A DNA stretch of 64,000 bases from the NCBI GenBank assembly GCA_029782225.1, contig JAKOVF010000073.1:94736-158735 (forward strand), read 5' to 3'. Below the pieces are notes generated by a model. The model searched no databases and had not been told where the DNA came from. It saw only the letters and a list, made by a program, of their open reading frames with translations. The stretch's first letter is position 1. Each line of letters opens with the position of its first letter. A program made the position numbers and the translations under genes. Shown here one piece after another: positions 1-9,189 of this stretch. Source of the stretch: Chloroflexota bacterium. Its GTDB lineage: Bacteria > Chloroflexota > Anaerolineae > Anaerolineales > Villigracilaceae.

Positions 1-193
1 CCCGCAGGCTTACCTCCTCAAAAACCTGACGCGCTAGCGCCTCGATCTCCGTGGATGTCATACTGCGTTGTAAAGATTCAATCGCCTTCTTTGCGCGTGC
101 ATCTTCGGCAAGCGTATTCCACCAGCGTTCGAGTTCATCCGTAGACCGTGCCTCCATGACAGGCTTCAATGTTTTGCCAGCGATATCAAACAT
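1..193 (-). CDS. Partial gene, N-terminus only, downstream in Tad/Cpa cluster
   Basis: The first 64 residues of a minus-strand protein run off the left edge. The frame is open from an ATG at 193 and begins MFDIAGKTLKPVMEARSTDE. It is rich in charged residues and looks helical. It lies 3 nt downstream of the CpaE-like gene, so it is almost certainly in the same operon. In Tad clusters the next gene is often the CpaF/TadA ATPase, but no ATPase motif is visible in this short piece, so the product is left unnamed. Confidence 0.6.
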   Translation of the reverse strand, partial: MFDIAGKTLKPVMEARSTDELERWWNTLAEDARAKKAIESLQRSMTSTEIEALARQVFEEVSLR

Positions 194-196
194 GCT

Positions 197-1555
197 TCAT
201 TTCCCAAACCAGCCGCGTTTTTTGCTTGTGTTCGGCAATAGTCCAATCCGCGATGCCCCTTCGCGGACAGCCGGGACAAAATGCGCGGCAAAGCCCAGCA
301 ACGAATCTGCGAATGGACTTAGTTCCTCCAGCTTCTCTTTCTTGTACCGCCAGATCAAGATATCATCCCGTTTGTCAGAATTCACCGCCTGGGCCGCGAT
401 CCGCGCATCCACAATTGGCAGGATCCCATTGGGGATAAGGGCCAGTTCGATCTTGTCTTCGCTCAGCGCTTGTTGCAGCATTTTATGCGCTGACTTAAAT
501 CCGTCGCCTACCACCTGGTTGTAGCACAGCTTGACTCGGCTCCCAATAAACTCATGGGCGCTTCCCTTGCCGACAACATTGGCAAGAGAATTGATCATGC
601 GCGCGATCCAGCGACGAGTCTCAGCAAGGTCAGGAATTTCAGGCTTGATAACAATCGCAATTCCCTCTGCGGCTTTCAGCACCGCGCGATGCACCACGTG
701 GGCCGGGTTGATACCGACATCCATGATCACCACGCCCCCTGCCGCAACACCGGCCTCATACAGTCCCTGAATAACTTCCGCTACCTTGCCTTCCTGCTGT
801 AGCACTTCATCTCCAAGATCATCAGTAATCAATCCGGGCAGGACACGCAGGGTGGGCAAGTTCTCCAGTGGAGTAAACGCATTCAAATAAGCAGCACCGG
901 AGGCGACATCGCTCATCACACCCTTGCCAGCCTTTGCGATCTCACGGCGCAGCAAACCGATCATCGTTGTATTCACGCGCTCCATGCGCATGTGATATTG
1001 CAGGGCGCCAGCATTCCCGTCAGCATCCACGAGATAGGTACTGATACCAGATAATGCAAGGGCAACGGCAAGGTTCACTGCGACAGTTGTTTTGCCCGTG
1101 CCACCTTTTGGAGAGGTGATGGCGATCTTGCGTACCGCCATGCCCGATTGAATGCGAGCCGACATGTCACTACCGAGCACTGCCCTGCGATATTGATCAT
1201 CTGCCGCGAGATTGCCAGCATCTGCACGGCGCAGTTCTTCATACAATTTGTTGATGTCCACATCCGAGGGCGGATATGCTAAAGCGGGTACACCAACACC
1301 ATTCGCCCAGGAGGACATGCCATCCCCCACACCCGCAATGACGAAGATTAGCTTTCCGCGCTCGGCAGCCTTGACAAGACTCTCCGGGGAAACGGACGAT
1401 TCAGGCGAGACGACAATCATGGCGCGGAAATCAAACAGGTCAATGTGTTGAGGCGTAAAGGCTGCGATCTGCGCAATCACAGAATGCCCCTGCTCTGCCA
1501 GTTGCATATTGAGCCGGGAAGTGACTGTCCCAGCGCCAAGCAAGAGAACCTGCAT
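197..1555 (-). CDS. CpaE-like ParA/MinD-family ATPase, Tad pilus assembly
   Basis: A 452-residue protein with an N-terminal receiver-like segment (about residues 1-100) and a ParA/MinD ATPase domain. The deviant Walker A KGGTGKTT is at 150-157, DADGNAG follows at about 178, and a VIMDVG strand lies near 276. CpaE proteins place Tad/Flp pilus machinery at the membrane by this MinD-like cycle. The start ATG overlaps the stop of the CpaB-like gene by one base, and the next gene follows after 3 nt, so the genes are translationally coupled. The receiver-like part lacks an obvious phospho-accepting acidic pocket, as in other CpaE proteins. The family call is firm; the cargo of this system is not known. 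Confidence 0.8.
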   Translation of the reverse strand: MQVLLLGAGTVTSRLNMQLAEQGHSVIAQIAAFTPQHIDLFDFRAMIVVSPESSVSPESLVKAAERGKLIFVIAGVGDGMSSWANGVGVPALAYPPSDVDINKLYEELRRADAGNLAADDQYRRAVLGSDMSARIQSGMAVRKIAITSPKGGTGKTTVAVNLAVALALSGISTYLVDADGNAGALQYHMRMERVNTTMIGLLRREIAKAGKGVMSDVASGAAYLNAFTPLENLPTLRVLPGLITDDLGDEVLQQEGKVAEVIQGLYEAGVAAGGVVIMDVGINPAHVVHRAVLKAAEGIAIVIKPEIPDLAETRRWIARMINSLANVVGKGSAHEFIGSRVKLCYNQVVGDGFKSAHKMLQQALSEDKIELALIPNGILPIVDARIAAQAVNSDKRDDILIWRYKKEKLEELSPFADSLLGFAAHFVPAVREGASRIGLLPNTSKKRGWFGK

Positions 1556-2472
1556 TACTGTCCTCCTCCCAAAACCTCTTCCCGATCCGATTTGAACAAA
1601 TCCTCGAAGTCCCAGTAAGTAAAACCGGCAGTTGGCGATTTATCACCGCGCGCCATCAGGGAAACCACCAATCGGTCGCCCTGCTGGAGGGCAAGCGAAA
1701 GCACTTCACGACTTTCGTTCGGCACAAGCAGGAACAACATTTGCGGTTGGTCAAAAGTGGTGAAAGATGAGTCGGAGCTGCTTGTATTCGTTGAATCGGT
1801 TTGAGGCGGCAGTCCCTGCACCGAGATCACGCGCACACCCATCGGGAATAGATCCTTCGCTAAAGGCGGTAATGCGCGGCTCAAGGCATCTGTCTGTGCG
1901 ACTTCCTGGGGCGCAGGCGTTGCTGTTGGTTCCGCACCATAACCAGGCTCGAGGATCAAATCAGGCATGGCGGTGGGCGTGGACATCTGTTGAGGCCGAC
2001 TCGTGATCACCACTGTCACGCCAACCAAATCACCGGGTAGAAAGGCCTCTGCATCCGGTGCGACTAAGTTCATCGCATCCAACGGCAAGGGGAACAAACT
2101 ATATCCCGGGTATTGTGCCAGTACAGCAGAGAGACGCGTTCCCTCTGCGGCCTTCGCAACAATCGCCGAGCGAAAGATAGGCTGACCACTAAAGATCGGT
2201 TGGGCAACCACGCCGCCGACAACGCCTGTAACCTCCTCACCGGAAATATACAGGCTGGCATTGTCGTCCTGAAAGACCGTCTTGACCGCCAGGTCATTCG
2301 GGGCGATTACATCTCCGATACTCAAGTCACCTGTTGCAGACAGAACTGAAATGGTGGGCGGCCGCTGAGCCGCGCCGAGCGCATTCAGGGCAAAAAACGC
2401 CACCAGAAAGATCCCCACCGACACACCAAGTACAACCAGGTTGACGCCCGTAGAGGCGATTCGTTTAAGCAT
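1555..2472 (-). CDS. CpaB/RcpC-like SAF-domain pilus assembly protein
   Basis: A 305-residue protein with one N-terminal membrane segment (about residues 10-33), then a SAF-like domain (about 40-120) containing the typical pattern of a valued 'D..V..Q' sheet and SGQPIFRSAIV. A Pro/Thr-rich linker (about 160-195) and a second beta-rich domain (200-290) follow. CpaB/RcpC proteins act in the cell envelope in Tad pilus assembly. The gene overlaps the upstream 590-bp gene by 8 nt and the CpaE-like gene by 1 nt. Its identity rests on the fold pattern and on the neighbouring CpaE-like ATPase. Confidence 0.75.
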   Translation of the reverse strand: MLKRIASTGVNLVVLGVSVGIFLVAFFALNALGAAQRPPTISVLSATGDLSIGDVIAPNDLAVKTVFQDDNASLYISGEEVTGVVGGVVAQPIFSGQPIFRSAIVAKAAEGTRLSAVLAQYPGYSLFPLPLDAMNLVAPDAEAFLPGDLVGVTVVITSRPQQMSTPTAMPDLILEPGYGAEPTATPAPQEVAQTDALSRALPPLAKDLFPMGVRVISVQGLPPQTDSTNTSSSDSSFTTFDQPQMLFLLVPNESREVLSLALQQGDRLVVSLMARGDKSPTAGFTYWDFEDLFKSDREEVLGGGQ

Positions 2473-3055
2473 CTTGTTTTCTCCAATTATTAGGTTTCCA
2501 GGGCAGACCGCTCTGGTTGAATGTTTGACGTAAAGCAGGGGTATCTTCCAGCACTTCTTCGAGGCGTTCCAGGGTCTGGCGCATCAGTCCATACACAACC
2601 ATGATCACAAAATCGGTTCGGACATGATTGGGCTTAAAAAGCCGGTCATGCGCCTGCGCTACACTTCGGGCAACATCCATCACATCTGCATTCGCCAGTG
2701 CTTCCGCAGAAATCCGCGGCATGTCGGGAAAGCACAACTGGATAAGGTTTGCCAATTCTTCTTCGATATAGTGTGGGTAATCTGGTGATGGCAGCACTGG
2801 CTCCGGTTCGTGTTGAACAGGTTTATTAAGCAAATCGGCAACTGACATATTCGGGTTAATTCGCAACAGTTCCACCGCGCGCGGCAAACGCTTCAGTCCA
2901 GCTTGAATGGCTTCCAATAATCTCTCTTGTCCCCCCGCAGAGAGAGCTGCAACTGCCTCTACATTCCGAAGAGATACATGCTCTCGTAAGCCAGCTGGCA
3001 GCCCTTCCAACATGCGCTGCCATCGTTCCCTTTTGGACTGATAGTTCTCGCTCAT
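2465..3055 (-). CDS. Hypothetical helical protein, first gene of Tad-like operon
   Basis: A 196-residue, mainly helical, soluble protein of unknown function. I chose the ATG at 3055 (MSENYQSKRERWQRM) over an upstream ATG at 3094 because the upstream stretch is the promoter: a TATCAT -10 box lies at 3064-3069, so transcription should start at or just before this ATG and give a leaderless or nearly leaderless mRNA. The gene overlaps the CpaB-like gene by 8 nt, so it is probably a component or regulator of the same assembly machine. No known domain was recognised. Confidence 0.65.
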   Translation of the reverse strand: MSENYQSKRERWQRMLEGLPAGLREHVSLRNVEAVAALSAGGQERLLEAIQAGLKRLPRAVELLRINPNMSVADLLNKPVQHEPEPVLPSPDYPHYIEEELANLIQLCFPDMPRISAEALANADVMDVARSVAQAHDRLFKPNHVRTDFVIMVVYGLMRQTLERLEEVLEDTPALRQTFNQSGLPWKPNNWRKQDA

Positions 3056-3063
3056 CGAGTGTA

Positions 3064-3105
3064 TGATACAAAGGGGTGTCGGGTGGTATGGCAATTGTGT
3101 CGGTA
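3064..3105 (-). promoter_or_regulatory. Promoter with two CCGACAC direct repeats, copy A
   Basis: Read on the minus strand, ACCGACAC (3105-3098) and CCCGACAC (3084-3077) lie exactly 21 bp apart and are followed by TTTGTATCAT with the -10 hexamer at 3069-3064. The same arrangement and spacing occur at 5999-6040. No good -35 box is present, and the proximal repeat sits where the -35 would be, which suggests an activator-dependent promoter. Confidence 0.6.
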
Positions 3106-3158
3106 GGCGTATCGGTCAATCTGGGAAGGGATTAACACGGGAGATCTTCACCGTTGCC

Positions 3159-3512
3159 TCAATCCACGACCTCTTGAACCACACGCTGGATCTCACTCAC
3201 CGGCGCAGGTTTTGTAATCGTCCTTGCGCCCATTGATCTGTACGTCTCCACAAGTTGTACATCCGCACTGCAAATGACCACACGGTGTGCCTCGCCGCGT
3301 TTGGTCAACATGGCAAAAATCTCCTCGCCTGAGACGCCTGGCAGGTGCATATCCAGCATGACAGCTGCTGGAAGCGGATCGCTCTTGAGTGCGTCCGCCC
3401 CTTGCGTGCCATCATGAACTGCACTCGCCTCAAATCCGCTCATTTCGAGAACCAGCTTGAACAGATTTGCCAGGTCCCGATCATCCTCGATGATAAGAAC
3501 TTTCTTTTTCAT
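3159..3512 (-). CDS. Single-domain response regulator (receiver only)
   Basis: A 117-residue receiver domain without any output domain. The acidic pair ED/DD is at residues 9-11, the phospho-acceptor is D54 (MLDMHLPG), the conserved Ser is in VICSADV, and the Lys is in TKPAPVSE. Its ATG overlaps the stop of the histidine kinase by 4 nt (ATGA), so the pair is co-translated and the kinase is its likely phosphodonor. With no output domain it must signal by protein contact or pass phosphate on. A leader-side start is not in doubt. Confidence 0.85.
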   Translation of the reverse strand: MKKKVLIIEDDRDLANLFKLVLEMSGFEASAVHDGTQGADALKSDPLPAAVMLDMHLPGVSGEEIFAMLTKRGEAHRVVICSADVQLVETYRSMGARTITKPAPVSEIQRVVQEVVD

Positions 3513-5005
3513 CCTTCCTTCCCTTTCTCTAATGGCAGAGTGACAGTGAAGACAGTTCCCTTTCCTACAGTGCTTTCGACCTCCACCTTTCCGTCCATCA
3601 GCGTGACAAGCGTTTTTACGATGGACAATCCAAGCCCGGCCCCTTGATGCCGGCGGGTGGCATAGTCTGAGCCGCGGCGAAATGGTTCAAAAATGTCGGG
3701 CAGCCGTTCGCCGGGAATGCCGATACCGGTATCGCGAACGACGATGCTCCATTCCCCCTCCCCTTTCTCAAATGAAACGCAGACTTCACCCTGCTCCGTG
3801 AACTTGATCGCATTGCCGATCAGGTTGACAAGGACCTGCTGCAACCGCCCACCGTCACCTATAACTGTTTCAGGCAAATCGGGATCAATACATGTTTTGA
3901 GTGACAGGCATTTTTCGACAGCAAGTCCACTCATTGTATTTTTCACTACCTGCATCAGGGACTGCAGGGAAACAGCTTCTTTTTGAATCTTGAGAACACC
4001 TGCCTGTGCCTGAGCATGTTCTAGCAAATCATTCACCATATGGATCAAACGCTGAGCACTGGCTTGTATGCGTCCCGCCATTTCCACTGCATGATCGGAT
4101 CGCATGGCAATAAGTTCTGCAAAGCCAATGATCGCCGTGAGGGGCGTCCGCATCTCGTGGCTCACCACGCCCAGGATGGCATCCTTGGCGCGCTCGACCT
4201 CCACCTGGCGTGAAATATCGCGCACAATCGCCACTCTTCCAACTCCCTGTACCTCACTCCACTCAAAGGCCAGCACGCGCCCGCGCAATTCCTGCTGGAC
4301 CCTGTGGTTCGATGACAGTTCAGCCAGTCTATTTCCCATCAGCGACAGGGCAACGGGATTGGCAAGGACTACCTGGTCATCTTCATTCAGAACCACCACG
4401 CCATCCGCCACTCCGTTCAAAATGGCAGCATTCTTCTGGGCTTCATTCCGCGCTGTTCGGATCGCATTGTTGGCAATGGACATTCCGAGCCATGTCAGAG
4501 TTGCAAGGCTGAAGTAGATTGCCATCGGATACGGATTGGGGGAGAGGTGCAGGATGAAAATCAGGATATAGCTGTTGACGAGGGATACGAGCAAGGCCAC
4601 GGCAAAAGCCGCCTGTGCCGGCAGCACAATGCCACCAGCCAGAATCGGCAGAGTCCAGACGATCAGCCCTCGTCCCGAAAGTTCACGAGGCGTGTCGGAA
4701 ATGGTTATGACTACAATGATGGTAAGAATAAACAGCCAGCCTGCGAGTGAGCCGGCGCGTTTCCAGCGGTTAAGGACAAACAGCAGAGGAAATACGAAGA
4801 GCGCGAAAAGGCCGCTCAACAGAATTTGCGATGCAACAGGGTCATGGACAACCTCCAGAAACGGATCTCCGTAACTGAATGTGGCAATCATCGAGAAGAC
4901 CGCGGCCGCCGTGAAAAAGGACAGGATGATATTGAGGATCTGTCTTCGACGACGATCGTCCGGATCAAAGGTGTCCGGGATCTGCATGAACGTGGAAAGC
5001 TTCAT
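3509..5005 (-). CDS. Membrane sensor histidine kinase
   Basis: A 498-residue kinase. Five or six membrane segments occupy about residues 22-180, a short PAS-like region covers 190-265, then come HisKA with the phospho-acceptor H283 (VSHEMRTPL), the HATPase N box (NLIGNAIKF, about 390), DTGIGIP (about 431) and GAGLGLSIVK. There is no large extracytoplasmic loop, so it probably senses a membrane or internal cue. It overlaps the upstream 302-residue gene by 4 nt and the downstream receiver gene by 4 nt, so the three form one transcription unit driven from the promoter at 5999-6040. Confidence 0.88.
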   Translation of the reverse strand: MKLSTFMQIPDTFDPDDRRRRQILNIILSFFTAAAVFSMIATFSYGDPFLEVVHDPVASQILLSGLFALFVFPLLFVLNRWKRAGSLAGWLFILTIIVVITISDTPRELSGRGLIVWTLPILAGGIVLPAQAAFAVALLVSLVNSYILIFILHLSPNPYPMAIYFSLATLTWLGMSIANNAIRTARNEAQKNAAILNGVADGVVVLNEDDQVVLANPVALSLMGNRLAELSSNHRVQQELRGRVLAFEWSEVQGVGRVAIVRDISRQVEVERAKDAILGVVSHEMRTPLTAIIGFAELIAMRSDHAVEMAGRIQASAQRLIHMVNDLLEHAQAQAGVLKIQKEAVSLQSLMQVVKNTMSGLAVEKCLSLKTCIDPDLPETVIGDGGRLQQVLVNLIGNAIKFTEQGEVCVSFEKGEGEWSIVVRDTGIGIPGERLPDIFEPFRRGSDYATRRHQGAGLGLSIVKTLVTLMDGKVEVESTVGKGTVFTVTLPLEKGKEG

Positions 5006-5910
5006 CGCGGCTCTTCAAAAATCTCAATCATCATCACATGGAATTGTTTCTCTCCCCCATCCTGGAACTTCACGTCCATCGTGGGTGCAATTTCCCACCA
5101 TTGTCGCGGCTGGCTGGTCACAAGAAAATTGTCGCTCCATACATGGACTTCCACAGGCCCGAAAGAAGGTATATGCATTTCGCACAACACGGCCCCATCA
5201 GCCGCCACACTTCCCAACCACTCTGTCTTGCTGATCCAGCGCAGGCGGATCTCGTAGTCGTGCGAGACCTGAGCATCGACAGGAAGCGCATTGACTTTCA
5301 CAGGGATCCAATTGAGGGCGAGATAACAGAGCGAGCCATTGATCCCTTGGAAAGAGGATTCTTCCCCAACGACTGCAAAACCGAACATGTCAAATGGTTT
5401 TGCAAAGAAGCCATCCTCTTGGAGTGTCCCGGCCGGTTGAACAACAACACCGGCTGTGCCATAAAATTGTTCGTCCACATGCGCGGTGAATTTCAGGACC
5501 ACATCCCTGGATGGGGAAGGGCGAAAGCCGCGTCCACCAATGAGGGTCGCGTTATTGTATTGCTCGGCAGCAGGTGCTTGCCGCTTTGCCGTTTCGTGTT
5601 GAAATGATGTGTCCGGAAAATGTTGGATCGTCAGGCCAGCATCGAAGGCGATTTCGGCCGCGTGCCAGGCGCTTTCGTTTGAGACTTTTCCGCCACCATT
5701 GATGGTTGTAAAGTTCCAAAAAGTAGACGATAGCATCCCCTGGAAGCGGTCTTCCAGGGGCGCGGGGTTCTGGAATTCGTCAGGCGCTACATTCGCAAGG
5801 TTTTCAAGTCGCCTTGTTTCACTCCAGATCGCCCAGGCCGAATATAGCTGGCGGTAATTCAATCCGAGGAGAACGATGATGGGTATGATGAGCAGGTAGA
5901 TGATCTTCAT
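5002..5910 (-). CDS. Membrane-anchored beta-rich protein of unknown function
   Basis: A 302-residue protein with an N-terminal signal anchor (about residues 2-18) and an extracytoplasmic beta-rich domain (about 60-300) with many Trp, Phe and Gly residues. The domain recalls a concanavalin/LamG-like jelly roll (for example WNFTTINGGG and IEIFEEPR strands), but I do not recognise a named family. It is the first gene of an operon with the histidine kinase and receiver, so a ligand-binding partner for the sensor is a reasonable guess. The ATG at 5910 is followed directly by the hydrophobic segment MKIIYLLIIPIIVLL. Confidence 0.6.
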   Translation of the reverse strand: MKIIYLLIIPIIVLLGLNYRQLYSAWAIWSETRRLENLANVAPDEFQNPAPLEDRFQGMLSSTFWNFTTINGGGKVSNESAWHAAEIAFDAGLTIQHFPDTSFQHETAKRQAPAAEQYNNATLIGGRGFRPSPSRDVVLKFTAHVDEQFYGTAGVVVQPAGTLQEDGFFAKPFDMFGFAVVGEESSFQGINGSLCYLALNWIPVKVNALPVDAQVSHDYEIRLRWISKTEWLGSVAADGAVLCEMHIPSFGPVEVHVWSDNFLVTSQPRQWWEIAPTMDVKFQDGGEKQFHVMMIEIFEEPR

Positions 5911-5998
5911 TTTGTGTGTTTCTTGCTCGATCCTTTTTATGGGTTATTCAAGGGGCTTTCAGCAATCCTCGCAAAGTTCATTCCCATTGGCAAGCCGC

Positions 5999-6040
5999 AT
6001 GATACGAAAGTGTGTCGGGAGGTATTGCTTCCGTGTCGGT
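5999..6040 (-). promoter_or_regulatory. Promoter with two CCGACAC direct repeats, copy B
   Basis: On the minus strand, ACCGACAC (6040-6033) and CCCGACAC (6019-6012) are 21 bp apart, followed by a TTTCGTATCAT block whose -10 hexamer is 6004-5999. Most of the 42 bp match copy A at 3064-3105. Here the expected transcript has a leader of about 80 nt before the ATG at 5910. The match suggests one activator controls both operons. Confidence 0.6.
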
Positions 6041-6383
6041 TTCCAACCGAGATTCCCCCTGAGATCAACTATCCTGGTTTGTTAAGATACCCCTTGTCAT
6101 CCCCCCCAACAGCACTGTAAGTAAGGAATCTCTATACTTACACTTCTAACGCAAAACGTAAATTGGATGGACATGTTTACGCTGCTAAATGAGTTTGAGG
6201 CGATTCGGCCGCACCTGGATGGCAGTGGATCCTGTGCAAACACAGCTGCGCCCCCTGTCGTCCGTACTGTGCATGAAAAGATATTCAGAGGCGGCTATCA
6301 AGTGGATTACCGACCCTTGCTAAAGCATAACAAGAGAATCACGATTATCAAAAACGCGATTCTCCTGCGGGCGGAAACAAAAG

Positions 6384-6389
6384 TATAAT
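6384..6389 (+). promoter_or_regulatory. Possible -10 box for the first LuxR gene
   Basis: A perfect TATAAT lies 66 nt before the chosen start of the LuxR-family gene. The -35 side is poor, so it may need an activator. Confidence 0.3.
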
Positions 6390-6454
6390 GACTATGCTGA
6401 AATTGCTGGCATTCGTTTAGTGGTATGGGGAGACCTGAGCAATCATCGCAAATC

Positions 6455-9163
6455 ATGTCACTTCGACTCCTTTCAACCAAACTGCATATTCCACGCCCCC
6501 GCGCAAATAGCGTATCACGGCCACGCCTGACCGAAAAATTGCTCGCTGGGGCGACTAGCCCAGGTAGATTCGTTTTGCTGTCGGGCCCAGCGGGGTTTGG
6601 CAAAACGACCTTGCTGTCTGAATTTGTGGCTGAACACCAGCGACCCGTGGCATGGGTATCTCTTGATGAGGCGGATAATGACCTGATCCGATTTTGGACG
6701 TACGTGATTACTGCCTGTCAATCGATCCAGCCAGGGGTGGGTGAATCTGCATTGGCATTGTTTCAAACACCTCAACCGTTGCCAGGCGATGCGATTCCCA
6801 CGATTCTAATCAACGACATGGCCGGGCTCGAGAGTGATCTGATATTAATCCTGGATGACTATCACCTCATCCAGAACCCATCCATCCATTCAGCCTTAGC
6901 CTTCCTGCTTGACCACATTCCTGATAAGTTACATCTTGTGCTCTCCACGCGCGTCGATCCGCCCTGGCCCCTGGCACGTTTTCGCGCCCGCAATCAATTG
7001 ATTGAGTTACGTGCTGCTGATCTGCGTTTCACCACGGAAGAGGCTGCTGCATTTCTTAATCAGGTGATGGGCTTGAATCTGTCTGCAGATGACGTGGCTG
7101 CTCTCGAGGTGCGAACCGAGGGCTGGGTGGCTGGACTGCAATTAGCCGCCATCTCCATGAAGGGGCGCAGCGATATCGCCAGTTTCGTTGAAGCCTTTAC
7201 CGGCAGTCACGTCTACATCGCGGAATATCTGATCGAGGAAGTGCTCCAGCGCCAGCCGGAAGATGTACAAGCTTTCTTGCTGCAAACGTCTATCCTGGAG
7301 CGCCTGAATGCCGGGCTGTGTGAGGCTATCACTGATTGTGAGGATGGACAGTCCATGCTGATGGTGCTACACAGGGCGAACCTGTTCCTGGTTTCGCTGG
7401 ATGAAGAGGGCCAATGGTTTCGCTATCACCATCTGTTTGGAGATTTGCTTGCACACCGACTGAAGCAGACTCTGTTGAGCGATGCCATCCAGGAATTGCA
7501 TTGCCGGGCCAGCGCATGGTTCGCGCAAAATGGCTTGCTCGACGAAGCCATCCAACATGCCTTGCTGGGAAAGGATTATGAGCGAGCTATATCATTGGTG
7601 GAGCGGGTTGCGCGAACCATGATGTTTACCGGCAGGGTAAATGACCTTAGAAATTGGTTGAAAGCCTTACCGCAGGAATCTTTTGAGACCCACCTGTTCC
7701 TGAAGATTTACCAGGCGTGGATCGATCTCCTGCAAGGAAAAATGGATCTTTCCGAACCGGCCCTGCTAAACATGGAAACCATGTTGCGCTCTCTGCCATC
7801 ATCGCCTGAGAACGATACCCTGCTCAAGGAAATGATCGTGATCTTGTCACATTGGGTTGCCCTGGCGGGGAACACAACCAGAGCGATCCACCTATCCCAG
7901 GAAGCGCTGGACTTTTTACCGGAAGGAGACGAAGCAGCTCGCGCCCGCGTTTTTTCTGCCCTGGCCATTGCCTATGGATCGGAGGGCAATGTTGAAAAAG
8001 CTGATGCGGCTTTTCGCGAATGCCTTCGCCTGGCGCGAGCCTCTGCCAACTACACACTGGCTGCCCACACGATGATGAGGGGTGGAATATGGTTGGGTTA
8101 TTATGGAAAGCTCCACGAAGCAGCCCGGTTGTACCAGTCGATAATCGATATGGGCATTCAGGCAGGGCAAAAGATATTCTACCCGGCCGGTCAAGGGTTG
8201 ATTGGCCTGGCCAGCGTCTACCTGGAATGGAATGAACTGGAGTCCGCCGAAAAAGCATTGCAGCAGGGGATAGATTTATGTAGTCAGGCTGGGTTGGATG
8301 AAGTTTTTACCGGATGGATCCTTAAGTCCCGGTTACGCCAGGCAAAAGGAGATCTCGCGGGCGCCTTGGAAGAACTCCAGGCACTAGAGCAGGCTTTTCC
8401 GAGGTCGGACACTTTTACCCTGACAATCCGTCAGATTCAGGTAAACCTGGCGATGGGGAATATCGATCGCGCATCCCGCCTGGCGTTGCCTTTTATGGAT
8501 TGGCTTAGCATTGAAGAGGAACATGTCTCAACCAGACCCCCAGTTGTAGTAGTAGAAATTGTCGAACTGATTCTCGTCCGAGTGTACCTGGCTCAAGGCG
8601 AGCCCGAGAAGGCTCTGAAAATGCTCGAAGAGCTTCAGGCTACAGCCGAACCGGGTGGGCGGTTCGGGCACTTGATAGAAATGTATTTACTCAGAGCGTT
8701 AGCTCACCAGAAGCAGAACCAGGGGAAGATGCCTGCAATGGGTATCGAAAGTCTCGGACAGGCTCTGGCCCTGGCTGAGCCAGAGGGTTATGTTTTGCTA
8801 TTTGCGGAAGCAGGGGCGGATATAGTACCCCTGTTGAAAGGGATCATGAAGGACCCAGTCGCAGCTGACCAGGTGAAAAAATACGCGCACAAGCTCTTGA
8901 ATATTGTTTCAAGGAAGGATAAATCAGCGACATCTCCAATTGAAGGCTCCAGACTCGGAGACGAGATGATCGAACCACTAACCGATCGCGAACTGGACGT
9001 ACTGCGTTTAATCGCCGACGGGCTAAAATACGAAGAAATCGCTGGAACGCTCTTCATTTCATTGAACACCGTGCGGACTTACGTCAAGGGGATTTACGGA
9101 AAGCTCAACGTCAATAATCGCTCACAAGCAATCGCTCAGGCTCATGAGTACAAACTGATCTAG
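6455..9163 (+). CDS. MalT-like LuxR-family ATP-dependent transcriptional regulator 1
   Basis: A protein of about 900 residues with the MalT/STAND layout. The N-terminal motif STKLHIPRPR is followed by Walker A (GPAGFGKTT, about residues 44-52) and Walker B (LILILDDYHLI, about 130). A winged-helix region and helical TPR-like repeats come next. The C-terminal LuxR HTH (LTDRELDVLRLIADG, then TVRTYVKGIYGKL) occupies the last 65 residues. Such proteins bind ATP and an inducer, oligomerise and activate promoters. I start at the ATG at 6455; an in-frame ATG at 6425 is also possible and neither has a clear Shine-Dalgarno site. The dehydrogenase downstream is its likely target. Confidence 0.88.
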   Translation: MSLRLLSTKLHIPRPRANSVSRPRLTEKLLAGATSPGRFVLLSGPAGFGKTTLLSEFVAEHQRPVAWVSLDEADNDLIRFWTYVITACQSIQPGVGESALALFQTPQPLPGDAIPTILINDMAGLESDLILILDDYHLIQNPSIHSALAFLLDHIPDKLHLVLSTRVDPPWPLARFRARNQLIELRAADLRFTTEEAAAFLNQVMGLNLSADDVAALEVRTEGWVAGLQLAAISMKGRSDIASFVEAFTGSHVYIAEYLIEEVLQRQPEDVQAFLLQTSILERLNAGLCEAITDCEDGQSMLMVLHRANLFLVSLDEEGQWFRYHHLFGDLLAHRLKQTLLSDAIQELHCRASAWFAQNGLLDEAIQHALLGKDYERAISLVERVARTMMFTGRVNDLRNWLKALPQESFETHLFLKIYQAWIDLLQGKMDLSEPALLNMETMLRSLPSSPENDTLLKEMIVILSHWVALAGNTTRAIHLSQEALDFLPEGDEAARARVFSALAIAYGSEGNVEKADAAFRECLRLARASANYTLAAHTMMRGGIWLGYYGKLHEAARLYQSIIDMGIQAGQKIFYPAGQGLIGLASVYLEWNELESAEKALQQGIDLCSQAGLDEVFTGWILKSRLRQAKGDLAGALEELQALEQAFPRSDTFTLTIRQIQVNLAMGNIDRASRLALPFMDWLSIEEEHVSTRPPVVVVEIVELILVRVYLAQGEPEKALKMLEELQATAEPGGRFGHLIEMYLLRALAHQKQNQGKMPAMGIESLGQALALAEPEGYVLLFAEAGADIVPLLKGIMKDPVAADQVKKYAHKLLNIVSRKDKSATSPIEGSRLGDEMIEPLTDRELDVLRLIADGLKYEEIAGTLFISLNTVRTYVKGIYGKLNVNNRSQAIAQAHEYKLI

Positions 9164-9189
9164 ACCCAAAAATCACATCTTTTTCCAGC

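Larger units (their letters stand above)
5911..6424. other. Intergenic region with two opposing promoters and a small dyad
   Basis: This roughly 500-bp stretch has no convincing gene. It holds promoter copy B for the minus-strand kinase operon (5999-6040), a TGTAAGTA/TACTTACA dyad at 6116-6142 with an 11-nt spacer (possible operator), and a TATAAT near 6384 for the plus-strand regulator. A 73-codon open frame at 6167-6388 has no ribosome binding site and no recognisable product. Confidence 0.5.

Noticed and set aside
6167..6388. 73-codon open frame between the promoters
   Set aside because: No ribosome site and no recognisable product.
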